Source of the DNA: Tanypteryx hageni
Taxonomy: Eukaryota > Arthropoda > Insecta > Odonata > Petaluridae
Length of the DNA stretch: 64,000 nt
Direction of reading: 5' to 3'
NCBI GenBank assembly: GCA_028673005.1
Contig: CM054113.1
Coordinates: 173,026,837-173,090,836 of the forward strand
In this document: piece after piece, positions 49,900-60,959 of the stretch
Layout: each line of letters starts with the position of its first letter
Position numbering within the stretch: the stretch's first letter is position 1
The notes under the pieces: generated by a model
What the model was told of the DNA's origin: nothing
Database searches by the model: none
What the model saw: the letters and a program-made list of their open reading frames with translations, nothing else
Program-made: the position numbers and the translations under genes

Positions 49900-50914
49900 C
49901 CCATTTTTAGTGCTTTTCGTCATTACTGAAAAGCATTATTATCTTAGAGGTGTCCGTTCGTACGCATATATCAAGGAAGAATTGACTGAACCGATTTAAG
50001 CCAAATTTGGCACAAAGAATATTCACATAAATTAATGACCAAAATGACATATTTGGACCAGATAGATTAAGCAATCGCAAAGTTTAACTTTTCGGTAATT
50101 ATAAATTTGGAAGTAATTGGCTGTATCGATTTCAACGAAATTTTGTAAGAAGGTGTGCAATATAAAAGATAAGAATCAAGATGTTTACCATAGATATAGA
50201 AAACAGGGGTGCCACAGTACGAGTAGTAAAAAAATTTCTTTTTAAAGTATTTATGTTGAACTGTCCTCATCAATTTTAACCAAATTTGAAAGTTATAATA
50301 TAAACCTATACACAAAACCATATTAGCATATTTAAACCGAATCAACCAAACGTGGTGCCACAATTACAAATAAAACTGTTTCAGTAATTCAGGATTTGGA
50401 AGTAATTGGCCGAACGGATTTCAATTAAATTTTGTACATAAGATTTGTACAACATACCGTAATGAAATCAATATGTTTAAAGCGGAACTAAAGAGCAGGA
50501 TTGCCACAGTAAAAAGTTAAATAATATTACTTTTACACGTATTTATAGAGAACTGACCTAATGGATTTTAACCTAATATAGAATATTTAATCTTCATATA
50601 AATAAATAACCAAAACATTATATTTCAACCTGGTTGACTAAACAGGGCTACCAGAATATCAAGGTTAGAATTTTTCTGTAACCATAAATTTGGAAGGTAT
50701 TGCGTGGACGGATTTAAAAGAAATTTCGTTTGTAGGGCGAGAATAGAATGGCAAAACGAAAAGACCATGTTTAAAACGGATCTAAAAAGCAGGACAATAT
50801 AAGAAAAAATAATTTTCTGGTTTCAATGCAAATATATTAGTATACGAATATACTACGGCGAATTAGACGAAAAGCTCTTCCGTACCACGGGACACACGTG
50901 TACATCCCTACTTG
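49900..50914 (+). mobile_element. Helentron/HINE-like repeat, copy A
   Basis: Its left part, with a TGCTTTTCGTCATTACTGA and TGTCCGTTCGTACG block, matches the inner end of copy B. Next come six degenerate units of about 145 bp, each starting near GATTTYAA--AAATTT (about 49995, 50128, 50270, 50420, 50560 and 50710). The right end is a hairpin-like CCACGGGACACACGTG followed by TACATCCCTACTTG. Copies B and C end the same way. A 3' hairpin a few bases from the end and no terminal inverted repeats suggest a rolling-circle (Helitron/Helentron) nonautonomous element. The class is inferred; no Rep/helicase is present. Confidence 0.5.
49990..50860 (+). repeat. Six ~145-bp degenerate tandem units inside copy A
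   Basis: Units recur at 133-150-bp spacing, each with GATTT-AA--AAATTT near its start. Alternate units share more sequence: an AAGATGTTTA...GCAGG-TGCCACA block follows every second unit, so the real period may be ~290 bp. The same order is present in copies B and C, so it predates their spread. Confidence 0.7.
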
Positions 50915-51429
50915 TTTAAGAACACCGTCGTTACTATTGTTTATTGCTTTCAGTTGAGAGAAACATTCCCCGTGGCTTATGTTCATTTTCCTTATCCTAT
51001 CCTCGCCTCATTCATTGTCCTTAACATTTGTCACTTGAATTGGCCCCCAGTGCACGCCTCCCGTGCTTATATGCGTTCGTGCGTTTGCGCCGCACTATAG
51101 CATTTATTTTAAGTACGTATAAGTCACTTCATCATTTAGCCCTCGTGAACCCGAAAAGCCTTTCCGGAGTAATTATAGGGAGCGTGGTAGAAGTACTTAA
51201 ACGCTCCCCTCAAAATTATGCTCCCTTTTTCGAGAGAAAGGACCGCATTTATTACCTCTCGCGAGACGGAGGAAGAGAGAGCGGTGGTTTAAGGTGGTTG
51301 GAAACTAGGGTTGGTAATGAAGGCGGACAGCGTAAAAGATTCAAAGAGGGGAAATAGGTATGTATAAGAATGCGGCTTTGCGAAGAAGGAAAAATGTAAA
51401 GGTTCTTTAAGGGAAAAAATATCTTTCGC
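50915..51429. other. No gene recognised
   Basis: An acceptor-like TTTATTGCTTTCAG ends at 50953 and is followed by about 50 open codons, but no consensus donor closes them. Nothing else is supported. Confidence 0.4.
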
Positions 51430-52545
51430 CTTAATCTTCTTTTCTTGACCCTCCCCTTTTCTTTACTCTCGGGTCCTGGCTCTTTAGCATCTCTTCAAAA
51501 CCGCACCCCTAACCTCCTCTTCGCCATCTCGGATGCTTTCCCTCCCGCGCCCTCTTCTCCTTCTCGGAACTGACGCTTCATCCTCCCACTCCTCGGGAAA
51601 CGATCGTTTTCATTAATCTTCGCCACTAGTCCCTAATTTTTTCCGTTTTCTCTTCTTCCGAACTCTTTCCACGAACCTCGCCCGGTTTTCTTCCTCTCCC
51701 TCAACTTCTCTTTTTTTCTCGTCTTTCCTTGCCTCTTTTTCATATCCTATTTCTTCCAAATTTCCACACTTACTGCATCTCTCCCCGCATCGCTCCACTC
51801 CCTCTCCACCTTATATTTCCTTCTCTCTCTCTTCTCCTTTCCTTCACTTTCCTTATCTCTCTCCCTTCTCTCTCTCTTTCCTTCTTTCCTTCTCCCTTTC
51901 CTTCTTTCTCTCTCTCTTTCCTTCTCTCTCTCTCTTTCCTTTCTCTCTCTCTTTCCTTTCTCTCTCTCCATTACCGTCTCTCTCCCTTTCCCTCTCTCCC
52001 TTTCCTTCTGTCTCCCTTTCCTTCTCTCTCCCTTTCCTTCTCTCTCCCTTTCCTTCTCTCTCCCTTTCCTTCTCTCTCCCTTTCCTTCTCTCTCCCTTTC
52101 CTTCTCTCTCCCTTTCCTTCTCTCTCCCTTTCCTTCTCTCTCCCTTTCCTTCTCTCCCCCTTTCCTTCTCTCCCCCTTTCCTTCTCTCTCCCTTTCCTTC
52201 TCTCTCCCTTTCCTTCTCTCTCCCTTTCCTTCTCTCTCCCTTTCCTTCTCTCTCCCTTTCCTTCTCTCTCCCTTTCCTTCTCTCTCCCTTTCCTTCCCTG
52301 TCCCTTTCCTTGCCTCTTCCCTTCTCTCTTCCCTTCTCTCTTCCCTCCTCTCTTCCCTCTTTCCTTTCCTCTTTCCATTTCCCACATTCCTCTCTCCATA
52401 TCCCACCACATCCCACTCTCTTTACCTCTTCTGCATCTGCTTTCTCTCTCTCTCCCTGCTCTACCTTTTCTCTTCCCTCTCTATCTCTCTCCCTTTCTCC
52501 TTTATCTCCCTCTCCGTCTCTTTTTCTGTAGTTCTCCTTCCCTCA
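51430..52545. repeat. Polypyrimidine tract with 16-bp tandem array
   Basis: C/T-rich over 1.1 kb. At about 51990-52305 the unit CTCTCTCCCTTTCCTT (16 bp) is repeated about 18-20 times with few changes (two units carry CCCCC, one has TCTGTC). Open frames of 146-283 codons on both strands are artefacts, since a 16-bp period rotates through all frames. Confidence 0.95.
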
Positions 52546-54566
52546 GAGCTTCTTGGCTGTTTTTTCTTCCTTTGAAATAAAAAATAGATATGAAAAAAGA
52601 CTCCGTCCCTTTTCCTCTCTGTCAGAATTACCAAGTCGATTTTTCCCTTTTTCGTTTTTTCCCCATTGATTCACGGTGCATAATTTGTTCGGCAGCCGTC
52701 GAAAATTTGGAGGAAAACGTAGGGAATTTCGGGGAATGAGTCGTATTGCTTCCTTATTGGATAGTGAGTGAGTGAGTGGGGGAGGGAAAAAGGCCGAAAT
52801 TGGAAATTGGAGCAATTTCTCCGCGATGACAATGAAAACGGATTAAAAGAGGTTTTCTTCTCGGGTTTCGCGGACCGATTTAAAAGTCGAGTTTTTTTTT
52901 CGCACAGCGGATTGTAAAGTTTTCTCTCATAAACCAATCCATTCGTTGTAATGAAAATAATTTCGTCTAAATAACGCACTATTTTTAATTAGGTTGGATA
53001 TTTGTCAAACGATGATTACCTCGGTATAACTTTTAACAAGTCGACTGAAAAAATGATAACATTTTACAAGCATTGATAATATTAAAGTGAACAATTTAGG
53101 AAGGTAATGAGTGACACAGAGAGTTAAGAGTTTTTTTTTGTCGCGACTTGGGATAGACGAAATGCCAAGTTGCTGCGCTATTCGGCCTTTTGCCTTAAAA
53201 AAAATCTCTCTGTTAATCTGATTGAATGTCTTCTTCAATTGTTTATTACAACTCAAACCTTTTCTGATTCTCATACTTCATGCGCATCATAACAGTTTCT
53301 GATTGAATTAATCTTTTAACCGAGGATTATTCTCTAATGATCCTAGGTTACGTCCATTAGACTAAGTCCTCTGACATTTCTCATATTAATTTAAAAGATA
53401 TTATTTGGCACTAAAACGTCATTTTATTGAATTGCTCCTTGAGACATAACCCTAATGTTTGTATGTAATCGTTTTTATCTCTTTAATTAATGGGCGTCAA
53501 TTCAACGTTTTTTATTTTTGTTTCAGCCACGTAACTTTATGTAAGACTAGTCTGTGATAAATGTTTGAAGAAAATTGACGCAGCCTCCCCATTTCCTCCC
53601 GTCTACTCTTCATATTGCTTTGTTACCCTCTCCTCCTTTTTTCTCCCTAACTCCCTATTTTTCATTTTCCTTTCCCCCTCCTCCTCATGCCCTTCTTCCC
53701 CCACCACTCCCATTTCAGAATAAAGTGGTCACGTGACATCCATCCCCATTCCCTTCGATTCTGGAACATTATTGCGCGGCTCTGGGGGCCATATAGATGT
53801 CTCTTCACACACACATACACACATTCCTCTCACCTCTCTCTCTCTCTCTCCCTCCCTCTCTCCCTTCCCCCTCCCCCTCTCTCCCTTCCCCCTCCCCCTC
53901 TCTCCCTTCCCCCTCCCCACAACCACCCATCCTTGTTGCCATATTTCATCCCCTTCGCTCTCTTTCTCTACTCTCCCTTCTATTTATCTCCCCCCCCCCT
54001 TCCTTTTCCCAGCGCTGCGTTTTGAGTGTTTTATTCATTTTTTTCATCGCTTCTTATTGACCCCATGCGTTTCACTCTCTTTTCCTCTCCCCTCCGCTCT
54101 CTCCCTCTTTATCCCTCCCCACTCTCTCTCTCTTTCTCTTCAAATGCTCCCACCTACCCTTCCGTTGTCTCTTCCACGAAGCTTACGTCATAAATAAGGA
54201 CATGATGCGGACGGAATGAGGGCCATTTTTTCCTTGATGGACGAAAATTAGGAAGGTGGTGGCGTGAGGGTTAAAAAAAGACAGTATCATCAGGTTTATG
54301 GACTTCCTTTCTAGAACTTTTTTTTTTGGAGTTAGTTTTGCCCACGCCGTAAGAATTAAATGCGCTGACATTCTGAGTGGATTTTTGCGTATATCTTGTT
54401 AGTTGGCGAGGATAATGCTTTTGTTACCGTTTATGAGCCGTTAGTGGTGGAGTTTGAATTGATTTCCGATTCCCTGTAACATGTTCAACATAGGTGTATT
54501 TGATTCGCAAATTATAGTTTTATATATAAAAGCTTAGTTATGTTTGTTTTTAGCCTACTTTCCGTA
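52546..54566. other. No gene recognised; C/T-rich block at 53580-54160
   Basis: AT-rich DNA, then a pyrimidine block in which CTCTCCCTTCCCCCTCCC repeats three times (53865-53920). An acceptor at 53526 (long T tract, TTTCAG) is followed after 14 bp by GTAAGA, but its phase does not fit the flanking exon candidates. Confidence 0.5.
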
Positions 54567-55598
54567 CAAGTAGGGATGTACACGGGTTTCCCGTGGTACA
54601 GAAGTGCCTTTCGTCAAATTCACCGTAATACACATATAATCATATACTAATGTATTTGCTTTGAAATCAGAAAATTATTTTTCCTTATATTGTGGTAGCT
54701 CTGCTTTTTAGAACCGTTTTAAACATGTTCATATCGTTTTGCCATTCTATACTCGCCCTACACACGAAATTTCTTTGTAATTGGTTCAGCCAATACCTTC
54801 CAAATTCATACTTGCAAAAAAATTCTAACCTTGATATTGTGATAGCCCTGTTTATTCGACCCGGTTGAAATATGATATTTTGGTTATTTATTTATATATA
54901 TGAAGACTATATATATCATATTTTGTTAATACCATGCGGTCTCCAGAAATACGTGTAAAATAAATATTATTTTACTTTTTACCGTGGTAACCCTGCTCTT
55001 TAGTTCCGCTTTATACATCCTGATTTCATTGTGATGCGTTGTAAAAATCATATACACAAAATTTAATTGAAATCCGTTCAGCCAATTCCTTCCAAATCCT
55101 TAACTACTGATAGAGTTTAATTTGTAATTGTTGCACCCCTGTTTGGCTAATTCGATTTAAATTTGTTTTTATGATTTTCTATATATGCGTAGATTTTAAA
55201 TATTAAATTTGGTTAAACTTGATGTAGACAGTTCAACACAAATATGTGTAAAAATAATGTTTTTTATTTCTTGTATTGTGGCAGCCCTGCTTTCTATATC
55301 TATAATAATCATCTCTATTTTGTTTTTCTATGTTGCACACTTCATTCGTACCAAATTTAATTGAAATCGGTTCCGCCAATTCCCTCCAAATTCATAATTA
55401 CTGATAAGTTTAACTTTGCAATGTTGGAACCCCTGCTTAGTCGATCCTGTTCAAATGTGTCATTTTGGTCATTAATTTATGTGAATATTCCATGTACCAA
55501 ATTTGGTTGAAATCGGTTCAGCTAATTCTTCCCTGATATATACGGACGGACGGCTTGCTATTCAGCAATTTCAAAAAGCACAAAAAATGGAAAGTAAC
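54567..55598 (-). mobile_element. Helentron/HINE-like repeat, copy B (inverted)
   Basis: Reverse complement of copy A in layout. The 3' end is at 54567, with a perfect hairpin CACGGG-TTT-CCCGTG at 54581-54595. The degenerate ~145-bp units follow to the right and end in a GACGGACGGC block near 55548. It lies head to head with copy C; the junction near 55560-55600 includes AAAAAGCACAAAAAATGGAAAG and cannot be assigned to one copy with certainty. Confidence 0.55.
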
Positions 55599-57109
55599 CT
55601 TATGAGATCGCCTGTGTCCGTGTGTGTGTCCCCCTCTTACATCATCTTCATGAATGAACCGATTTCAACTAAATTTGGTAAATAAAATATGCACCTATAT
55701 TAATGACCAAAATGACATATTTGGACCGGATCGACTTAGCAGGGGTGCCACAATTGCAAACTTCAACTTTTCGGTAATAATGAATTTGGAAGAAATTGTC
55801 CTAACCGATTTCTACGAAATTTTGTATGAAGAAGGCGTGCAAGATAAAATAACAAAATCAAGATGTTTAGTATAGATATAGAAAGCAGGGCTGCCACAAT
55901 ACAAGGAATAAAAAATTCTTTTTACACGTATTTGTGTTGAACTGTCCACATCAATTTTAACCAAAATTTGTACTTATAACATACACATATACAAAACTAT
56001 ATTACCATATTTAAACTGAATCAACCAAACAGGGATGCCACAATTACAAATTAAACTTTCAGTAATTAAGGATTTGGAAGGAATTGCCTGAACGGATTTC
56101 AATTAATTTTCTATATTAGATTTGTTCAACATATCATAATAAATCGTTGGTAGCTCACAATTACTTTGACTCAAATTATTAGATGTAAAGTACTCCTTTA
56201 GCCAAACAATTAGAGGGATTACAACACCCAATGCATTTCGCCCACAAGGTGGGCATCTTCAGGGGCAAAACCTGTCTCAACTGCGAAGATTTGAACGGAA
56301 AGAAGTATATAATTATATTAATTATATATTATATATATATATATTATATTCTATTAATTATATAATTCTTTTCGTTCAAATCTTCGCAGTCGACTCCCAG
56401 TCACTGTTGAGACAGGTTTTGCCCCTGAAGATGCCCACCTTGTGGGCGAAATGCATTGGGTGTTGTAATCCCCTCTAATTGTTTGGCTAAAGGAGTACTA
56501 TACATCTAATATCATAATAAAATCAAGATGTTTAAAGCGGAGCTAAAGAGCAGGACTACCTCAATAAAAAGTTAAATAATATTTTTACACGTATTTCTGG
56601 AGACCGCATGGACTTTAACAAAATATGGTATATATAGTCTTCATATATAAATAAATAACCAAAATAGCATATTTCAATCGGGTCGAATAAACAGGGCTAT
56701 CACAATATCAAGGTTAGAATTTTTTGTAAGTATGAATTTGGAAGGCATCGGCTGAACCAATTACAATGAATTTGAACCAAATATAGTATATTTTATCTTC
56801 ATATAAATTAATTGCCAAAATGTCATATTTCAACCGGGTCGACTAAACAGAGCTACCACAATATCTGTAACTATCAATTCGGAAGGTATTGTCTGAACGG
56901 ATTTCAAAGAAATTTCGTTTGTAGGGCGAGTATAGAATGGCAAAACAAGATGAATATGCTTGGAACGGATCAAAAAAGCAGGACTACCACAATATAAGGA
57001 AAAATAATGTTCTGATTTCAAAGCCAATACATTAGTATACGATTATACTACGGCGAATTTGACGAAAGGCACTTCTGTACCACGGGAAATCTGTGTACAC
57101 CTCTACTCG
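55599..57109 (+). mobile_element. Helentron/HINE-like repeat, copy C (split by a fold-back insert)
   Basis: It starts with ATGAGATCGCCTGTGTCCG and runs through the same units as copy A to the end CCACGGGAAATCTGTG-TACACCTCTACTCG. A 365-bp fold-back element at 56144-56508 interrupts the unit that in copy A reads CATACCGTAATGAAATC (50455-50470), so the insertion is younger than copy C. Copies B and C together form an inverted repeat of about 2.5 kb. Confidence 0.55.
56144..56508 (+). mobile_element. Fold-back element with two hammerhead-like cores
   Basis: It is flanked by a perfect 13-bp direct repeat ATATCATAATAAA (56131-56143 and 56509-56521). A leader TCGTTGGTAGCTCACAATTACTTT matches the 33-kb element. 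An inverted copy (from about 56178) and then a direct copy (to 56508) follow, separated by (TA)-rich sequence at 56310-56360. Cores: minus strand 56236-56262 and plus strand 56425-56451, both CTGAAGA, T, a six-pair GCCCAC/GTGGGC hairpin with a 3-base loop, and GAAA. The direct arm has AGTGACTGGGAGTCG, which the inverted arm lacks. Leader, inverted copy and direct copy together resemble Penelope-like insertions, which often carry inverted partial copies. Confidence 0.7.
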
Positions 57110-57448
57110 ATATAATGATTAAAATTCTATTGGAAGGAAAGTAGGCGGATTAGTTCTTTTTAGAACTACTTATTTTATTTTAGTTTATGCAAACGTAGTG
57201 ATTCATTTTTGTTCAAACTATCTTTATTGATTCTTAAGTAGATATTTTGGCATATATCTATGTAATTATATACAGAGATACATACGAGAGGTTTTTTAAT
57301 TTGACCTGGACTTTATTTATTATGAACGTAATTGAAGAGCGACATTGGCAGCCGCGTAGGGTTTTAGCGCGTGTTTGTTGGCTACCCGCACCAGCAATCT
57401 TCACTTGCCTGCAGCAATAAATGACAAACGTATTCAACATGGAAGCCA

Positions 57449-57449
57449 G

Positions 57450-57512
<63 letters not shown>
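57449..57512. repeat. (TA)n microsatellite
   Basis: About 60 bp of uninterrupted TA dinucleotides in AT-rich DNA. Confidence 0.97.
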
Positions 57513-57515
<3 letters not shown>

Positions 57516-59120
57516 TATTTATTGCCTATATATTGTCTTATATATTATAATTATTTCAAATTTTCAATTAAAAATCTTTAATTGTCTAGTTTTGAGCAAT
57601 TTAACATGCCCTCTCTGAAAATCCAATATTTTTAACGCTGCTTTTTTCTGCGTCCAATTAGTTTTCTTGTGATCACCTGCAGTTCACTGTTGAAAACTTC
57701 CTACGTCCCTCTCCATTTTCCAATTAGTAATCGAGAACCGGAGTCAATCGGACGATCCAACCAATTATTTCAATTTATATAATTCTGCTCTGCAATCGAT
57801 GACTGCACTCTCACTTCGGGATAATGTCGCTCGCATATCTAGCAGATAATGGTTGCGCGTTCATTTGTGGGCGTTCAACCGTGAGGAAAGGAACGTTGAA
57901 GAGGGCGCTTTTAAAAAATTCCCCACTTCTTTGTCTATGTGCTGGTTCATATAAGGGGCACAACAATTTGAAAGTATCAGGGTTTATCATAATTTCTCTA
58001 AGAAATTTTTGCATTATAAATGCGAGTTTTGTAAAACTTTTGTAGCGTAAAACATTCCAAGAATCGGCCTTCTTATCGCAATCATTAAAATTAGTCATTC
58101 AACGATTTAAACGCGCTGGAAAGTACCTATATATGTACCTTGAAATAAGTGTCCTGGCATGAACCGAGGCATGTTTTACAGAGGAAACTCAAATTGCGAC
58201 AACTGCCTCTAAAAAAATACTTTACGGCAACTATCTTCCACTCAGATAGCAAATGAATCACTTGAGGACAACCTATCCGCCTTCTTGTTAAAGATGATCT
58301 TCTCATTCTAAGCGCCAACGATCGCTGATTTGCCTCTGTCTAAAACTATTAAGTGTACAAGTAGTTTACATATCAGTGGCTTTTGTTATTTGGAGTTGCC
58401 AATACAACTTTCATTTGTCGGTTTTGTGTAGCCTCTTTGCCCTAAAAATTGAATCCAGCCATTCAACGTCGTTGAACCGAAGTTCTTTTTAGCAGTAAAA
58501 GATATAGCACAAAAGGATACTGTCTATTATATACTTGTCCTACATTTGGGGTTTCAACAGGCTGGGTTAATCGCCAAAGCGTGTCTCACAAAAGGGGCCG
58601 TAGCAAAGCCCATAAGCCGGAAAACTTGGGAGAAAGTAACGACGTAACTGCGTCTGCCCAACTTAGTTTGAGAGAATGATTGTCCCGCGAGTTTTTCTTT
58701 TCGTTCTAATCTATAGTGCGGGTTTCATTCGACCTTCGCCACTGAGTTATGGGCATGGCGAAGAGATTTAGGATGATCGTGTAAGGGTTTAATGCTTGCA
58801 AAACTTAATAATCGGATTCCATGGATTAATCGCAAAATCTGATGGCTTTTGCAAGTGGGAGGATATTTGAGGCATATTAATGTTTTTCTCTTAAACGCTT
58901 TTAAATGTGTTATACGTACGTTTTAAAATGATTTTTTAAAGTTTAAGAACAATTAGATTCATAATTTATATGCATCCTTTTTGAAAGATAGGCGATAGCT
59001 GTTAAATCACATCTAGTTTTTATTATTGCTTGCTTCGAGAGTCAACTTCATGGACTTTTCATGAAAATTCTCCTGTTATAGTTTTGTTAAGTCGCCATAT
59101 TGAGAGGCGACGTTTGTATG
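57513..59120. other. No gene recognised
   Basis: AT-rich DNA with short unmatched open frames. A 15-bp near-palindrome TTCAACGTCGTTGAA lies near 58463. Confidence 0.5.
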
Positions 59121-59633
59121 GTTATTCATAGAGTTGGGGAGTGTGAATTTTTTGTCACAGTGACAAACAAATACCTGTGACTTGTACCTGTTACTTGAGT
59201 CACCGGTGACTTTTTCATTGCATTTACCTTGAGTTGGTGGAGCTGGTGACAGTGGTGACACCATTAAACCAAGTAACGGCCGATAACGGGTAGCATTGTA
59301 AATATCTTTAAATGGGTTTGTTTGTGCCATGACGTCAGATAAGTGTTTCTCCCTCACTCTCATTATACTGTTCTCAAGAAATGCTGAACCAAGCACTAGC
59401 CCAGACCCGAAGACCATTCCTCCCTCCCTTTCCATGTAGCTCTCAAGTGTTGCCCCAAATATAAAAATATTCATCTCAAGAGTAAGAGACGTCACAGAGC
59501 AGATAAACACTGCCTAAATCCCCTTCCACTACACAGTTCGTCTCGGCAGGGTTTTTTAGAAGGCACAATTTGCCGGCTCCCCCTTAACCCGGCAGTAATC
59601 GCGCTCAATTCTGGAGCACAGACTGTCGCGCGG

Positions 59634-59648
59634 GGTGACTGAGTCACC
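59634..59648. repeat. Left internal inverted repeat of the piggyBac-type element
   Basis: GGTGACT-G-AGTCACC, palindromic around one base; the right partner at 60650-60664 is GGTGACT-C-AGTCACC. Likely transposase-binding sites. The same GTGAC word is abundant in the surrounding hAT ends. Confidence 0.75.
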
Positions 59649-59973
59649 TCATTTTAAATTACATTTTCCAACATAATTAATCATGTGTTTTTTCTTTATT
59701 TTTGTATTCTTAGATTAGTAAGGAGATAGTATGGAAAATTCAAATTTATTTTAATCCCATATAATTTACATGCATGTTAAATACATCTTTATTGTTTAAA
59801 ACTCCTGATTAGCTAACTTGCATACAAAAGAACTTGTATATTAATATTAATGCTTGCGCATAATAATAATTATTATACTTAGATAATAGTAATTATGATA
59901 ACTTATACTTTTTACATAATGTTATGATTAAGACAATAATAATAAGAATTATATAAGTTCACTTGTCGTTGTG

Positions 59974-60186
59974 TTATTCTCTGTCAAGGCAGTACTCACA
60001 TACGTATTTCATGTGTTTCATACACATCGGCCTCTCACATTTAGAACAGGACGGAGTTGTCTTCGTGTCTTGATTTCTTGGGCTTACGATACAGCGTAAT
60101 TTTGTAGGTATAAATCTACCGGGCTCTCCAGTAATATTTTGTTTTCTAGGCGGTACAGATTGCTTTGGTAAGGTTTTCTGTTACAA
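59974..60186 (-). pseudogene. piggyBac transposase, C-terminal cysteine-rich domain only
   Basis: About 70 residues from TLPKQSVPPRKQN to the stop at 59974. The spacing C-x2-C-x4-C-x2-H-x4-C-x2-C (CSKCERPMCMKHMKYVCEYC) matches the cross-brace cysteine-rich domain that binds the inverted ends in piggyBac transposases. The frame is closed upstream by a TAA at about 60193. The region from there to the right end of the element (60683) holds no recognisable DDD catalytic core. The domain is well kept while the rest is gone, so the deletion is probably recent. Confidence 0.82.
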
Positions 60187-60649
60187 CCGAGAAATGATTG
60201 CTGGTTTTGCTAAGGCCTGTCTGAGCCTATTTTATGAAACTACTTCTTTTGAGCACTGTATTTGGGTCATTTGATATAAATATTAGGTAACTATTGAGAA
60301 GAATTTCACGGATTTTCCATAAGTCGCGATGTAAATCGAAACGTTCACCTGCCTAATTAAACGTAAAGAGATGGTAGAAACATTAAATTGGTCAATTGTA
60401 AAGAGATTCCGTCGATTTATGAAAATGACAGCCAGATATGGAATAAAAAGCTTACCGTGATTCGCAATAAGAAATGTAAAGTGGAAGGGCCCGGGGTGAT
60501 TTTTGAAATGCTCTGTTTCACGGACTAAATGCTACTGAGACCTAAAAGTGATATAAATATGCTCAAGAAATTTCGGAAGAAAGGTACTGGTTATCTTAGA
60601 GAAAAAAATATGCTTCACAAGTGGATGAGTGAAGTGTATACAAAGGTGG

Positions 60650-60664
60650 GGTGACTCAGTCACC
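60650..60664. repeat. Right internal inverted repeat of the piggyBac-type element
   Basis: GGTGACT-C-AGTCACC, 19 bp from the right end. Paired with 59634-59648. Confidence 0.75.
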
Positions 60665-60959
60665 TCGCGCGCTTGCACCCGGGTTAAAGCTTTTCCTTTC
60701 CATTAATTTCATTCCTCTCTTTGGACCGTTGGAACACGTGGAACTGTTGGGACCAAGTTAGGACACGAGTGGTTGAGGTTGGGACTAGGGACTGTGCCCC
60801 ATCTCCTGTTCCACCGAGCCTGCGATGACTGAATCTGTGACTGGCTGTGACTCCCATACCTGTTACTTACCAGGCATACCTGTTACCGGTCAAAGTTACC
60901 CGCTAGTCACTGTGGCAAAATACCAGTGACTGCAAATACTCCACAACTCTAGTTATTCA

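Larger units (their letters stand above)
59588..60683 (-). mobile_element. piggyBac-type element nested in hAT copy 2
   Basis: Flanked by TTAA on both sides (59584-59587 and 60684-60687), the piggyBac target. Left end CCCGGCAGTAATCGCGC and, reversed, right end CCCGGGTGCAAGCGCGC match at 13 of 17 positions. Internal inverted repeats GGTGACT-AGTCACC lie 46 bp from the left end but 19 bp from the right end, an asymmetry like that of the original piggyBac. It encodes only the C-terminal cysteine-rich domain on the minus strand, so it is a deletion derivative that would need a transposase supplied elsewhere. Confidence 0.85.
59129..60951. mobile_element. hAT transposon, copy 2 (carries a nested piggyBac-type element)
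   Basis: It begins TAGAGTTGGGGAG and ends, on the other strand, TAGAGTTGTGGAG. It is flanked by a perfect 8-bp duplication GTTATTCA (59121-59128 and 60952-60959). GTGAC/GTCAC motifs are repeated at both ends as in copy 1. Without its insert it would be about 0.7 kb, so it is an internally shortened, nonautonomous form. On the minus strand, the part shared with copy 1 encodes a similar peptide in both (ATLESYMERE and LVLGSAFLENSIMRVRE here; closely similar there), perhaps a remnant of a protein; no domain is recognised. Confidence 0.92.

Noticed and set aside
51729..52580. Open frames of 146-283 codons on both strands
   Set aside because: Produced by the 16-bp pyrimidine array; overlapping frames in several registers.
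53527..53540. Possible 14-bp micro-exon after a strong TTTCAG acceptor
   Set aside because: Donor is only GTAAGA and the reading phase is incompatible with exons at 45.6 and 61.4 kb; one phase gives a stop.
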